Source: Oxalobacteraceae bacterium | GTDB lineage: Bacteria; Pseudomonadota; Gammaproteobacteria; Burkholderiales; Burkholderiaceae_D | Direction: 5' to 3' | Length of the DNA stretch: 47,071 bases | NCBI GenBank assembly: GCA_013284265.1 | Contig: JABTBR010000054.1 | Span: 1-47,071, forward strand | Shown here: in pieces, positions 1 through 8,115 of the stretch | Layout: the number at the start of each line of letters is the position of its first letter | Position numbering within the stretch: position 1 is the first letter of the stretch | The notes under the pieces: model-generated | What the model was told of the DNA's origin: nothing | Databases searched by the model: none | The model's input: only the letters and a program-made list of their open reading frames with translations | Translations under genes and position numbers: made by a program

Positions 1-1007
1 TGGGGCGCCGGCACCACGTGGTCGTTGGCATAGGCCATCGGCACCCAGCGGTAGCCGGCGCCGTCGGCGCGCAGATGCCCGACGCCGGGGAAGGAAAGAT
101 GCGCCCCCGCCACCCAATAGCGCCCCTTGGCCGCATCGGCGAAGGCCGCCGCGCGGGTCGCGGCGGCGGCCGGCGCATTGGTGTCGAACACGATGGTCAC
201 CTCCGGCGCCGGCATCTGCACTTCCGCCACATGCAGCAGATCGCCCCAGAACACCAGCTTGCGGCCCTGGCTCTCCAGCGCATAGAAGCTGTGGCCCGGC
301 GTGTGGCCATAGCTGGCGATGGAACGGATGCCGGGGAACAGTTCGGTACTGCCCTCGAAGGTCTTCACCTTGCCAGCCGCCACATAGGGCTGCACCTTGA
401 GCTGCGCCTGGTCGAACAGGCGCTGCGCCGAAGCCGGCGCCTTGGCGCGGTTGGCGGGACTGAGCCAGTAATCGGCTTCCTTTTTATCCATGTGCACCAG
501 CGCGTTCGGAAACACCATGCGCTTGCCATCCATCAGGCCACCCGAGTGGTCGGTATGGATGTGGGTGATCAGGATGTCGGTGATCTGCTCCGGCCTCACC
601 CCGGCGGCCAGCAGGCTGGCGCCGAGTTTGTTCAGCGTCGGGCCATACAGCTCGCCCGCGCCAGTGTCGACCAGGATCAGGCGCTGGCCGGCCTTGATCA
701 GGAAGGCATTGACCGAGGCATCGACCTTGCTGTCCTGATAGCTGTCGGCCAGCAGCGCCTTCACCTGGCCAGGTTTGGCATTGGTCAGCAGATCCAGCGG
801 CGGAATCGGAATGCTGCCGTCGGACAGGGCGATGACGTCGAACTCGCCGACCTTCAGGTGATAGTAGCCGGCCTGCGCATGGGCCAGGCCGGTGGGCGCG
901 GCCGCGCTGGACGGAACGGACGATTCGGCCATTGCCGGCACGGTGGACAGCGCCAGCAAGGCGGCGACGGCGCTGGCGCTGGCGATCAGGGTGGATTTGA
1001 ACATCAT
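1..1007 (-). CDS. MBL-fold metallo-hydrolase, exported (3' end outside window)
   Basis: Reading leftward from ATG at 1007 (a second ATG follows at 1004) gives 335 codons without a stop, running off the left edge. The N-terminus is a signal peptide of about 24 residues ending in a hydrophobic stretch and VPAMA, so the enzyme is periplasmic. The core shows the zinc motif THIHTDHSGG (HxHxDH), followed by a GHTPGHS histidine motif and a WGDLLH aspartate motif, all standard for metallo-beta-lactamase-fold hydrolases. The substrate cannot be told; lactonase-like and generic hydrolase members share these motifs. It is divergent from a LysR gene, which probably regulates it. Only the last residues appear to be missing. 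Confidence 0.9.
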   Translation of the reverse strand, partial: MMFKSTLIASASAVAALLALSTVPAMAESSVPSSAAAPTGLAHAQAGYYHLKVGEFDVIALSDGSIPIPPLDLLTNAKPGQVKALLADSYQDSKVDASVNAFLIKAGQRLILVDTGAGELYGPTLNKLGASLLAAGVRPEQITDILITHIHTDHSGGLMDGKRMVFPNALVHMDKKEADYWLSPANRAKAPASAQRLFDQAQLKVQPYVAAGKVKTFEGSTELFPGIRSIASYGHTPGHSFYALESQGRKLVFWGDLLHVAEVQMPAPEVTIVFDTNAPAAAATRAAAFADAAKGRYWVAGAHLSFPGVGHLRADGAGYRWVPMAYANDHVVPAP

Positions 1008-1048
1008 GGTGAGCTCTCAAAAAATGCTGTAGGGACGCCAGTAAAACC

Positions 1049-1071
1049 GATTACCATACATACGTAAAATC
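1049..1071. promoter_or_regulatory. Candidate LysR operator between divergent genes
   Basis: The 89-bp gap between the hydrolase and the LysR gene holds an interrupted inverted repeat, TTAC (1051-1054) and GTAA (1064-1067), inside a GATTAC/GTAAAATC frame. The T-N11-A spacing is that of a LysR-type binding site, and the position between divergent starts is the usual one. Inference only. Confidence 0.4.
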
Positions 1072-1096
1072 GATTGTTAATATAAGAGGCATAAGC

Positions 1097-1999
1097 ATGA
1101 TGGATATACGAGGCGCCGACCTGCCCTTGCTGGTGTCGCTCGATGTGCTGCTGGAAGAGAAAAACGTCACCCGCGCCGCCGCGCGCCTGCACCTGAGCCA
1201 GCCCGCGCTGTCGGCCCAGCTGGCGCGCCTGCGCGACCTGATGGGCGATCCGCTGCTGGTGCCGTCCGAGCGCAGCCGCGGCATGGTGGCCACGGCGCGC
1301 GCGCTGTCCATGCAGGCCCCGCTGCGCGAGGCGCTGGCGGCGCTGGGCATGGCGGTGGCGCCCGATGCGAGCGCTTTCGACCCGGCCAGCGCCAAGCGCG
1401 TATTCCGCATCGCCGGCAACGACAATGCCATCATGATCACGATGATGGAACTGATTTCCGCCATCGGCAGCCAGGGCGGGCCGGATCTGAAAGTGGCCTT
1501 TGTCACGCCGGACATGGAGCGGCTGGTGGAGCAGATGGAAAGGGGAGAGATCGATCTAGTGGTCGGCGGCAGCGAGTTCCTGCCCCCCCAGTTGCTGGCG
1601 CAGACCGTGTGTACGGTCAAATACCGCATGGGACAGCGCAAAGGCCATCCGCGCGGCCGGCGCAAGCCCACGCTGGCGGCCTACTGCAAGCTGCGCCACA
1701 TCATCGTCTCCAACGAGGCGGGCTTTCATGGCTTCATGGACGACGTGCTGGCGCAGCATGGATGCAAGCGCGAAGTAGCCGTCTCGGTGGCGCACTACAG
1801 CGTGGTGCCGGCCATGCTGGCCAACAGCGATCTGGTGTGCTCGCTGCCGGCCGCGTTTTTGGAACGCTACAGCGAGCAGCTCGATATTGTTGATCTGCCG
1901 GTGGAGGCCGGGGAATTCGGCGTGTCGATCGGCTGGCACCGGCGCAGCGACAACGACCCCGCCCACCGCTGGCTGCGCGCGCAGTTCGCCAGCGTCTAG
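1097..1999 (+). CDS. LysR-family transcriptional regulator
   Basis: A 300-residue protein with an N-terminal winged helix-turn-helix (about residues 5-65; ARLHLSQPALSAQLARLR is the recognition region) and a LysR substrate-binding domain (about 90-295). Length is normal for the family. The ATG at 1097 is directly followed by a second ATG codon; the start is approximate. It is divergent from the exported MBL-fold hydrolase, the typical layout in which a LysR activator controls its neighbour in response to a small molecule. The ligand is unknown. The HTH ends in a DPLLV motif as in NodD-like members. Confidence 0.9.
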   Translation: MMDIRGADLPLLVSLDVLLEEKNVTRAAARLHLSQPALSAQLARLRDLMGDPLLVPSERSRGMVATARALSMQAPLREALAALGMAVAPDASAFDPASAKRVFRIAGNDNAIMITMMELISAIGSQGGPDLKVAFVTPDMERLVEQMERGEIDLVVGGSEFLPPQLLAQTVCTVKYRMGQRKGHPRGRRKPTLAAYCKLRHIIVSNEAGFHGFMDDVLAQHGCKREVAVSVAHYSVVPAMLANSDLVCSLPAAFLERYSEQLDIVDLPVEAGEFGVSIGWHRRSDNDPAHRWLRAQFASV

Positions 2000-2055
2000 T
2001 TTGATGCCGCTCTATGAAGGAAATGCCCGGCTAGCGAGCCGCCGGCAGCCGCCAA

Positions 2056-2120
2056 AAACCCACGGCGTACCCCTGGGGTCTGACCCGCCGGGTCAGACCC
2101 CGGCTCTTTGCCGTGGGTTT
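2056..2120 (+). repeat. Palindromic intergenic repeat, copy 1
   Basis: About 65 bp with two nested inverted repeats: outer arms AAACCCACGGC / GCCGTGGGTTT and an inner palindrome GGGGTCTGACCC / GGGTCAGACCCC. It lies midway (56-57 bp each side) between the convergent 3' ends of the LysR gene and the deacetylase/metacaspase gene. The asymmetric CTCTTT gives it an orientation (plus here). It may work as a two-way terminator or 3'-end stabiliser; that is inference. Confidence 0.9.
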
Positions 2121-2175
2121 AAGGTGCCGCCGCCGGCCCGCCACCGCGCACTTCATCCAACCCAAACATGTGCGC

Positions 2176-4848
2176 CTAGCCCAGCTTTTTCAGCTGCTCG
2201 CGCGCATACCCCGCATTCGGATGATTCGGCGCCAGCTCCATGAAGCTGGTGAAGGCCTTCTTCGCCTTCTCGCCATCGCCCATGCGCAGGCGCGCATCGC
2301 CCAGGTTCAGGTAGGCGATCGCGCGCGAGGTGTCGATCTGCAAAGTATTCTCGAACCAGCGCGCCGCCTCGGCATACTTCTCCTGCTTGTAATAAACGAA
2401 GCCGAGATTATTGGCGGCCAGGCCGAAGTCGGGCCGGTATTTCAGCGCCTCGGTAAACGCCGCCTCGGCCTGCGCATACTGCTTCTCCTTGTACAGCTGC
2501 AGGCCGCGGTCGTTGGCGCGCTGCGCCAGCTGGCGGCTGGACGCGTCCACCGGCTTGGGCGCGGCGATCTTCTGCTCGCCGCCCTGCAGGTTTTTCACCA
2601 CCACGGCATTCCCCTCGCTCTGCTGATTGCGCCCGCTATCGAGCTTGCTGTTGAGCGCAATCGCTTCCGCCGACAGCTGGCCGGTCTGCGCGCTGAGGAA
2701 CTCGGCTTCCACCGGAATCTGGAACACGAACTCGCCGCCTTCCGATCCTGGCAGGCTGCCGAAGGCCGGGGTTTGCTGCGACACCGACGATACCGCCGGC
2801 GCCACATAGGCCGCCAGTTCGGTGGCCGTGATCAGGCCATCGCCGTTCAAATCGCCCTTGCCGTTCAAGGCTTGCAGCAAGGTCCAGGTAAACACCGAGT
2901 GGCCATTCGGGCCGCCATCGGCCACCATCTGGTCGGCGCCGCCGGCCGTCAGCATCTGGCGTCCCATGCGCCGCGCGTTATCGCGCAGGAAGGCGGTGCT
3001 GCCGCCGCCGCGCGTCAGTCCCAGGCCGCTGTAGCAGGCGTCCATCACGAAGAACACATGCTTGGCGTTCAGGCTTTCGGCGATGTTCTGCAAATCCGTC
3101 ATCGGGATCGCATCGAAGCTGACCTGCTGCGGATCGGAATCGACCGGGATGATGTAACCGAGGCTGCGTCCGGAACTGAGCTGGCGCGTGGCGCCGTGGC
3201 CGGCGAAGAAGACGAAGATGCGGTCGTCTTTTTTCAGCTGCGCCTCGGCCAGCTTGTCGTGGAACAGGCCCAAAATATTATTCCGCGTGGCCTCGCCGTT
3301 ATTCAGCGTGAACACATGCTTGCTGTCGAAGCCGAAGCGGTTCACCAGCGTATCGCGGATCGCCTTCGAGTCCTGCACCGCGTACTGCAGCTTGGGCCAC
3401 TTCTGATAATCGTTGATGCCGATGACCACCGCATAGCTGTTCGCATAGCCGGTGCTGACGGCGGCTTTTTCCGGCTCCGGCCTGCCGCCCTTGACCACTT
3501 TGAATTCGCTGCCGTCCCAGGCGGCGAAGCTGTAGCCGTCGGCGATCAGCTTGTCGAGCACGATCGGCAGCGCCTTGACGCTGCGGTCGTGGATATCGTG
3601 GAACAGGATGATGCCGCGCTGTTCCTTTTCCAGCGTCGTCAGCACCCGGTTGGCGATCGAGTTCGGCACCGGATCGGCCCAGTCCAGCGAATCGATATTC
3701 CACATCACCGAGCGCAGGCCCAGCTTGGACAGGATCTCCAGTCCCTCGGCATTGTGCGCGCCGTAGGGGAAGCGGAACAGCGGCGAGCGGCGTGCGTCGA
3801 CGGCCTTGAGCATCTGGTCGGTGCGGGCGATTTCGCCATACAGCTGATCGCCCTTTTCCTTCGACAGCAGCGCGTGGCTGAAGCTGTGGTTGGCGATGGT
3901 GTGGCCGGCCGCCAGCAGGCGGCGGCTGGTGGCCGCACCCTTGTTCAGCGCTTCCTTGCCTTGCGCATCGATGCTGCCCAGGTTGCGGCCCACTTCGAAG
4001 AACACGCCCGGCACATTGTATTGCTTGAGGATGGCGGCGATTTCGTCGGTATAACTGCCGTGCGGGCCGTCGTCGAAGGTCAGCACCACGGTCTTGGGCG
4101 GCAGCGCGTAGCCGAAGATTTCCTTCGCCGCCTCGTCCTTGCCTGCGGCCGACTTGGGCGGCTCCGGATAAGGGACGATGACGCCGTAGTCCTTCATGAT
4201 CTGTTCGCGCGCAAACAGCTTGCGCAGATGCGCCAGGTAGTCGTCCCAGCGCTCGCGCTTGGGCACGATGGCGCGGGTCTCGAAGCGCGCGAAGATGCCG
4301 CTCAGTTCCTTGTCATACTGCTTTTCGATATCGTCGAGCGCCGCCAGATCCTCGCTGACGCGCTTGTGCAGCTTGATCGCGGGCAGGGTCTGGTCGGCCG
4401 CCGCCAGTTGCTGCAGGCCCAGCAGCACTTCGCGGAAAGCCAGCCGGTCGGCGTCGAACAGGTCGCTGGCCGATTCGATATAGGACAGCAGCGCGTCGAC
4501 CACCGGATCGCGCTGGGCCGCGGGCAGCGCCTGCAACTGCCGCAGCTTGCCCTGCACCCTGGCCAGCCGTTCCAGGTTCTCGTGGAAGAGCGACTGCCCC
4601 ACCTGCTGCGCGGCCTTGCGGTCGTTCTCGGCCAGCGCCTTTTCGTCGGCGAACAGCACCACGATCTTGCGGTAGGCGGCGAGCATGTCGCGCAGCTCCG
4701 GCAGCACCTGCGGCACGGCGGAGGCAGCGGCAGCGGTGGTGGCGGCGGGGGCGGAGTCGCCCGCCCGCGGTTTCTGATAGAGGAAAGCAGCGCCCGCAAG
4801 CGCGGCCACGACAACGGCGGCCGCCGTCAAATGCCGGGAAAATTTCAT
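2176..4848 (-). CDS. Polysaccharide deacetylase-metacaspase fusion with EF-hand and TPRs
   Basis: An 890-residue exported protein. Order: signal anchor (about 1-24); a helical region to about 245; a NodB/CE4 deacetylase domain with motifs TFDDGPH (D259, D260), HSFSH (H321, H325), RFPYG (359-363), WNIDSLDW and LFHDIH, so its metal site and catalytic residues look intact; a caspase/peptidase C14 domain (about 472-690) with FFAGHG (H551) and MDACYSG (C605); an EF-hand-like loop DLNGDGLITATE (666-677); and three TPRs (about 765-885). NodB domains remove acetyl groups from glycans, and caspase-like peptidases cut proteins, often after calcium binding. Joining the two suggests a cell-envelope role with regulated processing, possibly of itself. 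It appears to stand alone. The ribosome site before ATG 4848 is weak. Confidence 0.88.
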   Translation of the reverse strand: MKFSRHLTAAAVVVAALAGAAFLYQKPRAGDSAPAATTAAAASAVPQVLPELRDMLAAYRKIVVLFADEKALAENDRKAAQQVGQSLFHENLERLARVQGKLRQLQALPAAQRDPVVDALLSYIESASDLFDADRLAFREVLLGLQQLAAADQTLPAIKLHKRVSEDLAALDDIEKQYDKELSGIFARFETRAIVPKRERWDDYLAHLRKLFAREQIMKDYGVIVPYPEPPKSAAGKDEAAKEIFGYALPPKTVVLTFDDGPHGSYTDEIAAILKQYNVPGVFFEVGRNLGSIDAQGKEALNKGAATSRRLLAAGHTIANHSFSHALLSKEKGDQLYGEIARTDQMLKAVDARRSPLFRFPYGAHNAEGLEILSKLGLRSVMWNIDSLDWADPVPNSIANRVLTTLEKEQRGIILFHDIHDRSVKALPIVLDKLIADGYSFAAWDGSEFKVVKGGRPEPEKAAVSTGYANSYAVVIGINDYQKWPKLQYAVQDSKAIRDTLVNRFGFDSKHVFTLNNGEATRNNILGLFHDKLAEAQLKKDDRIFVFFAGHGATRQLSSGRSLGYIIPVDSDPQQVSFDAIPMTDLQNIAESLNAKHVFFVMDACYSGLGLTRGGGSTAFLRDNARRMGRQMLTAGGADQMVADGGPNGHSVFTWTLLQALNGKGDLNGDGLITATELAAYVAPAVSSVSQQTPAFGSLPGSEGGEFVFQIPVEAEFLSAQTGQLSAEAIALNSKLDSGRNQQSEGNAVVVKNLQGGEQKIAAPKPVDASSRQLAQRANDRGLQLYKEKQYAQAEAAFTEALKYRPDFGLAANNLGFVYYKQEKYAEAARWFENTLQIDTSRAIAYLNLGDARLRMGDGEKAKKAFTSFMELAPNHPNAGYAREQLKKLG

Positions 4849-4966
4849 GGAGCAGCAGGATGGCTAATATCGAAGCTGGCGATTCTAACGCACATACGGC
4901 TGCGAACCGGCGACTGCTTACATTTTAGATAATTCCGTCAATGATGGCGTGCCACGGCGCCCTTAG

Positions 4967-5030
4967 AACCCACGGCCTACCCCTGGGGTCTGACCCGGCG
5001 GGTCAGACCCCGGCTCTTTGCCTTGGGTTC
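4967..5030 (+). repeat. Palindromic intergenic repeat, copy 2
   Basis: Same nested palindrome as copy 1, with outer arms AACCCACGGC / GCCTTGGGTT (one mismatch). It lies upstream of the deacetylase/metacaspase start and downstream of the YbhB-like gene, all on the minus strand. Confidence 0.88.
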
Positions 5031-5064
5031 TAAAAAGCGCGGTGGCACGCTTACCTTAGCGTTT

Positions 5065-5088
5065 AGCCCCGGCTCTTTGCCGTGGTTT
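5065..5088 (+). repeat. Truncated copy of the palindromic repeat
   Basis: Only the right third of the repeat (GCCCCGGCTCTTTGCCGTGG followed by TTT) is present, 35 bp after the full copy 2. It shows that partial copies arise, by decay or by incomplete duplication. Confidence 0.6.
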
Positions 5089-5123
5089 ATTTAAAGGTAG
5101 TTACCGGCCCGCCAGGGACTATT

Positions 5124-5663
5124 TCAACGGCCATACGTGGCGGTGAAACTGGCGCTGCCCAGGCGGTTCGCGCCCAGCATATAGCCGATCAGCGCGGACG
5201 ATGCGTCGGCCGGCACGCCCAGCTTCTCGGTCTTGAGCGCGTGCACGGTGAAGATGTAGCGGTGCGGGTTGTCGCCCGGCGGCGGGCAGGCGCCGCCGAA
5301 GTCATTGCTGCCATAGTCGTTGCGTCCCTGCTTGCTGCCATCGGCCAGATCGCCCTGCTTGGTGATGCCGCCCGGCAGAGCATTACTACTCTTCGGAATG
5401 TCGTACAGCACCCAGTGCCACCAGCCGCTGCCGGTCGGCGCATCCGGATCGTAGACGGTCACGGCAAAACTTTTGGTATCGGCCGGCGCATCGCGCCAGA
5501 ACAGTTCCGGCGAACGGTTGCCGCCGGTGCAGCCGAAGCCGGCGAACACTTGCGCATTGTCCAGCGTGGCACCGGCGCGCACATCCCTGCTGCTCAACTC
5601 GAATGCCTGGGCGCCCGACAATACGCTTGCCGCACACAAGGCCATCCACATCTTCTTGCCCAT
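5124..5663 (-). CDS. YbhB/YbcL family PEBP-like protein, exported
   Basis: A 179-residue protein of the bacterial phosphatidylethanolamine-binding/Raf-kinase-inhibitor-like family. Signal peptide MGKKMWMALCAASVLSGAQA, then the family core: CTGGNRSPELFW, the YDPDAPTGSGWWHW ligand-pocket motif, and GGACPPPGDNPHRY near the C-terminus. I chose ATG 5663 because AGGAGG stands six bases upstream and the signal peptide starts there; a longer reading frame to 5726 has neither. The biochemical role of YbhB-type proteins is poorly known. It lies 72 bp downstream of an AraC regulator on the same strand and may be co-transcribed. Confidence 0.92.
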   Translation of the reverse strand: MGKKMWMALCAASVLSGAQAFELSSRDVRAGATLDNAQVFAGFGCTGGNRSPELFWRDAPADTKSFAVTVYDPDAPTGSGWWHWVLYDIPKSSNALPGGITKQGDLADGSKQGRNDYGSNDFGGACPPPGDNPHRYIFTVHALKTEKLGVPADASSALIGYMLGANRLGSASFTATYGR

Positions 5664-5735
5664 ACTTACCTCCTGATCAAATTGGTGCGACCAGTGTAGG
5701 CGGGGCTCAAGGGCCGATGTGCTCAATCTGCATCG

Positions 5736-6581
5736 TCAATCGCTCAGGCGCCCCACCGCCGACGGCGGCACGCCGAAGCGCTCGATGAAGGCCGTGGAAA
5801 AACTGGGCACCGAGCTGTAGCCGCAGGCGCCCGCCACCGCCTTGACCGAACGTCCCGTCGTCTGCAGCAGCGTCAGGCCCGCATGCAGGCGGGCCTCGAG
5901 CAGCACCGCGCGGAAGCTGGTGCCCTCATCCTGCAAACGCCGGCGCAAGGTCGCGCTGCTGAACTGCAAGGCCTGTTCCACATGGGCGGCCTTCCAGTCC
6001 TGTGCAGGCGCCGCCGCGATCATCTGGCGCACCCTGGCCGCGACCGAGGGGTCCTGCGCCAGCCGGAAGGCATGGTGGCCGGCGCGGGCCAGCGCCAGCA
6101 ACAGGCCCAGCGCCAGATGGTCGACCATCATCGCGTCGGCCGGGTCGGCTTCAAGATAGGCGCGCAAGGGCGCTTGTACCGCCGCCAGCGCGCCGACGCT
6201 GACGCTGGCGTCCTGCACCGGCTCGGTGCCGGCGTGCTCGGCCAGCATGCTGCGCGCCAACGCGATGACACGCCACGGAAACGCCACCGCCAGCGCGCGA
6301 TACAGGCCGCTCGGCGCGGGCAGGTTTTCCACATCGAATTGCAAGGCCCGGTGCACCAGCATGAACTGGCCCACGCCCGCCTCATGGCGCTCCTCGCCCA
6401 GCCGGCCCAGTTTCGTTCCTTCGAGCAGAATGATCAGCAGCGGCGTATCGCAGGCCACCGCGCGCAAGCGATAGGCTTGCACGGCCACCAGTTGCGCGGT
6501 AGCGAACGGCATCCGCACCGCACCGTCCGGCGTCGCGGCGGCAAAGGGCTGCGACAGCAGCCAGGACAAATCGGAATGCAC
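5736..6581 (-). CDS. AraC-family transcriptional regulator
   Basis: A 281-residue protein with a cupin-like N-terminal AraC effector domain and a C-terminal pair of helix-turn-helix motifs (about 190-275; KAVAGACGYSSVPSFSTAF is the conserved second HTH). The start is GTG at 6581, supported by AGGAG four bases upstream (AAAGGAGAGTT). It follows the cupin gene by 29 bp and precedes the YbhB gene by 72 bp on the same strand, so the three may form one transcript. Its targets and ligand cannot be told from sequence. Confidence 0.9.
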   Translation of the reverse strand: MHSDLSWLLSQPFAAATPDGAVRMPFATAQLVAVQAYRLRAVACDTPLLIILLEGTKLGRLGEERHEAGVGQFMLVHRALQFDVENLPAPSGLYRALAVAFPWRVIALARSMLAEHAGTEPVQDASVSVGALAAVQAPLRAYLEADPADAMMVDHLALGLLLALARAGHHAFRLAQDPSVAARVRQMIAAAPAQDWKAAHVEQALQFSSATLRRRLQDEGTSFRAVLLEARLHAGLTLLQTTGRSVKAVAGACGYSSVPSFSTAFIERFGVPPSAVGRLSD

Positions 6582-6610
6582 AACTCTCCTTTACTTTGTC
6601 CACCGGCGGC

Positions 6611-7003
6611 TTACAACTGCTCCTCGATGGACCGGGTTTTTTCCGTTACGGTGCTACCGGTATGCAGGGTGACCTTCTTTTCGATCAGCATCAGCAAGCA
6701 CTCTTCGTAGGCAACCGGATTATGCCGCACTCCCTTGGGAACGACATACATATCGCCTTCCGACAATTCCACCGTCCGCTGCTCCATCTCGATGCGCAGA
6801 TGCCCCTTCAGTATCAGAAACAGCTCGTCTTCATTGTCGTGGCTATGCCAGACCAGCGAGCCTTTGACCTTGGCGACCTTGACGAAGGAATCCTCCAGTT
6901 CGCCAATGACACGGGGGGACCAATATTCTGTCAGTGAGGCGGCCACTTCCCTGGGTGAACTGACACCCGTGCGGGATGCGGCGGTGAATGGCACTTGTTG
7001 CAT
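6611..7003 (-). CDS. Cupin-domain protein
   Basis: A 130-residue single-domain cupin. Cupin motif 1 is WHSHDNEDELFLILKGHL (two His and one Glu as metal ligands, about residues 52-70) and motif 2 is GDMYVVPKGVRHNP (about 83-96) with the fourth ligand His. All four expected ligands are present, so it probably binds a metal; whether it is an enzyme or a sensor is unknown. ATG 7003 has AAGGA eight bases upstream. It heads a probable unit with the AraC gene. Confidence 0.88.
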   Translation of the reverse strand: MQQVPFTAASRTGVSSPREVAASLTEYWSPRVIGELEDSFVKVAKVKGSLVWHSHDNEDELFLILKGHLRIEMEQRTVELSEGDMYVVPKGVRHNPVAYEECLLMLIEKKVTLHTGSTVTEKTRSIEEQL

Positions 7004-7089
7004 GGGGTTTCCTTGTTCACAGCTATGGAGTCAACCATCATGACGCCAGGCAGGCAGCACAGACTTGTTTCATCCTGCGCAAATCCGGC

Positions 7090-7968
7090 TCAGCTAAACC
7101 GTTCCACCAGAAAATCCACAAAGCTGCGCAGCTTGGGCGAGCGGTATTTGTCGGACAGATAGACCACATGCATAGGCCGCTTGGACAGCTGGTGCTTGGG
7201 GAACAGCTGCACCAGCCGCCCCGCCTGCACATCGGCTTCCATCAGAATGGCCGGTTGCAGCACGATGCCCAGACCGTGCAAGGCCGCCACCCGCAAGGCT
7301 TCCCCATGATTGACCTGCAGGCGGCCCGCGACAGCAATCCGGTATTCGCCATCGGCGTCGGACAGACGCCAGCTCGCCAACGAAGCGGCGGAGAAGGACA
7401 GGCATTCGTGCGCACTCAAGTCCTCCGGTACGGCCGGCGTGCCGCGCCGCGCCAGATAGGCGGGTGAGGCACAGATCATCAGCCGGTACGGCGCCAGCGG
7501 CCTGGCGATCAGCGCGGAATCGGGCAGTTGGCCGATGCGGATCGCGGCGTCGCAACCCTCCTCGGCCAGATCGATCACGCGGTCGCTCAGCGCCAGGTCG
7601 ATGCTGACCTGGGGATAGCGCTCCAGATACGCCGGCAAGCTGCGCATCAGCGCCTCGGTGCCGAAGGTGACCGGGGCGCTGATGCGCAGCTTGCCGGCCG
7701 GCGCCATTTGCAGATTGTGCGCCTGCGCATCGGTCTCGGCCACCAGCCTCAGGATTTCCTTGCAGCGCAGATAGTAGTCCTCGCCAAAGGCGGTCAGATG
7801 CTGGCGCCGGGTGGTGCGGTTGAGCAGGCGCATGCCCAGCCGCGTCTCCAAGGCGCGCAGATGGTTGCCGGCCATCGTGGCCGAAATAGCGCAGGCCGTG
7901 GCGGCGGCGCTCAGGCTGCCTTTTTCCACCGCCGCGACATACACCTTCATGCTGTCGAGCAAATCCAT
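7090..7968 (-). CDS. LysR-family transcriptional regulator (CrgA/PA2206-like subgroup)
   Basis: A 292-residue LysR protein: HTH at residues 1-60 (VAAVEKGSLSAAATACAIS), conserved LGMRLLNRTTRRQHLTAFG just after it, and a co-inducer domain (about 90-290). NRTTRR is typical of the subgroup that regulates neighbouring dehydrogenases and efflux systems. It is divergent from a medium-chain dehydrogenase gene, which is its likely target. ATG 7968 has a GGG-containing ribosome site. Confidence 0.92.
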   Translation of the reverse strand: MDLLDSMKVYVAAVEKGSLSAAATACAISATMAGNHLRALETRLGMRLLNRTTRRQHLTAFGEDYYLRCKEILRLVAETDAQAHNLQMAPAGKLRISAPVTFGTEALMRSLPAYLERYPQVSIDLALSDRVIDLAEEGCDAAIRIGQLPDSALIARPLAPYRLMICASPAYLARRGTPAVPEDLSAHECLSFSAASLASWRLSDADGEYRIAVAGRLQVNHGEALRVAALHGLGIVLQPAILMEADVQAGRLVQLFPKHQLSKRPMHVVYLSDKYRSPKLRSFVDFLVERFS

Positions 7969-7986
7969 TCAACACCCTTGCTTACA

Positions 7987-8003
7987 GATTGATCAAGTAA
8001 ATC
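7987..8003. promoter_or_regulatory. Candidate LysR operator
   Basis: GATT-N9-AATC (T-N11-A type), 19 bp upstream of the LysR start and about 110 bp from the dehydrogenase start, inside an AT-rich stretch. The position and symmetry fit an autoregulatory LysR site. Inference. Confidence 0.4.
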
Positions 8004-8115
8004 GTAGTTTATCTCTTAATTGTTTTAAATGACACTGATGCTTTCCCGGCAAGCAGAGCAGTCCATCACCGCTCTGCTGCTCCCCCCCACCCCAGATTCA
8101 TCCAGGAGCAGACCC

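Noticed and set aside
2056..2120. CRISPR repeat
   Set aside because: Copies are scattered singly, kilobases apart, with long palindromes and no spacers or cas genes.
2113..4932. Long open frame (939 codons) on the plus strand opposite the metacaspase fusion
   Set aside because: High-GC antisense shadow: Arg/His/Gln-rich, no domain, and the opposite strand has clear catalytic motifs.
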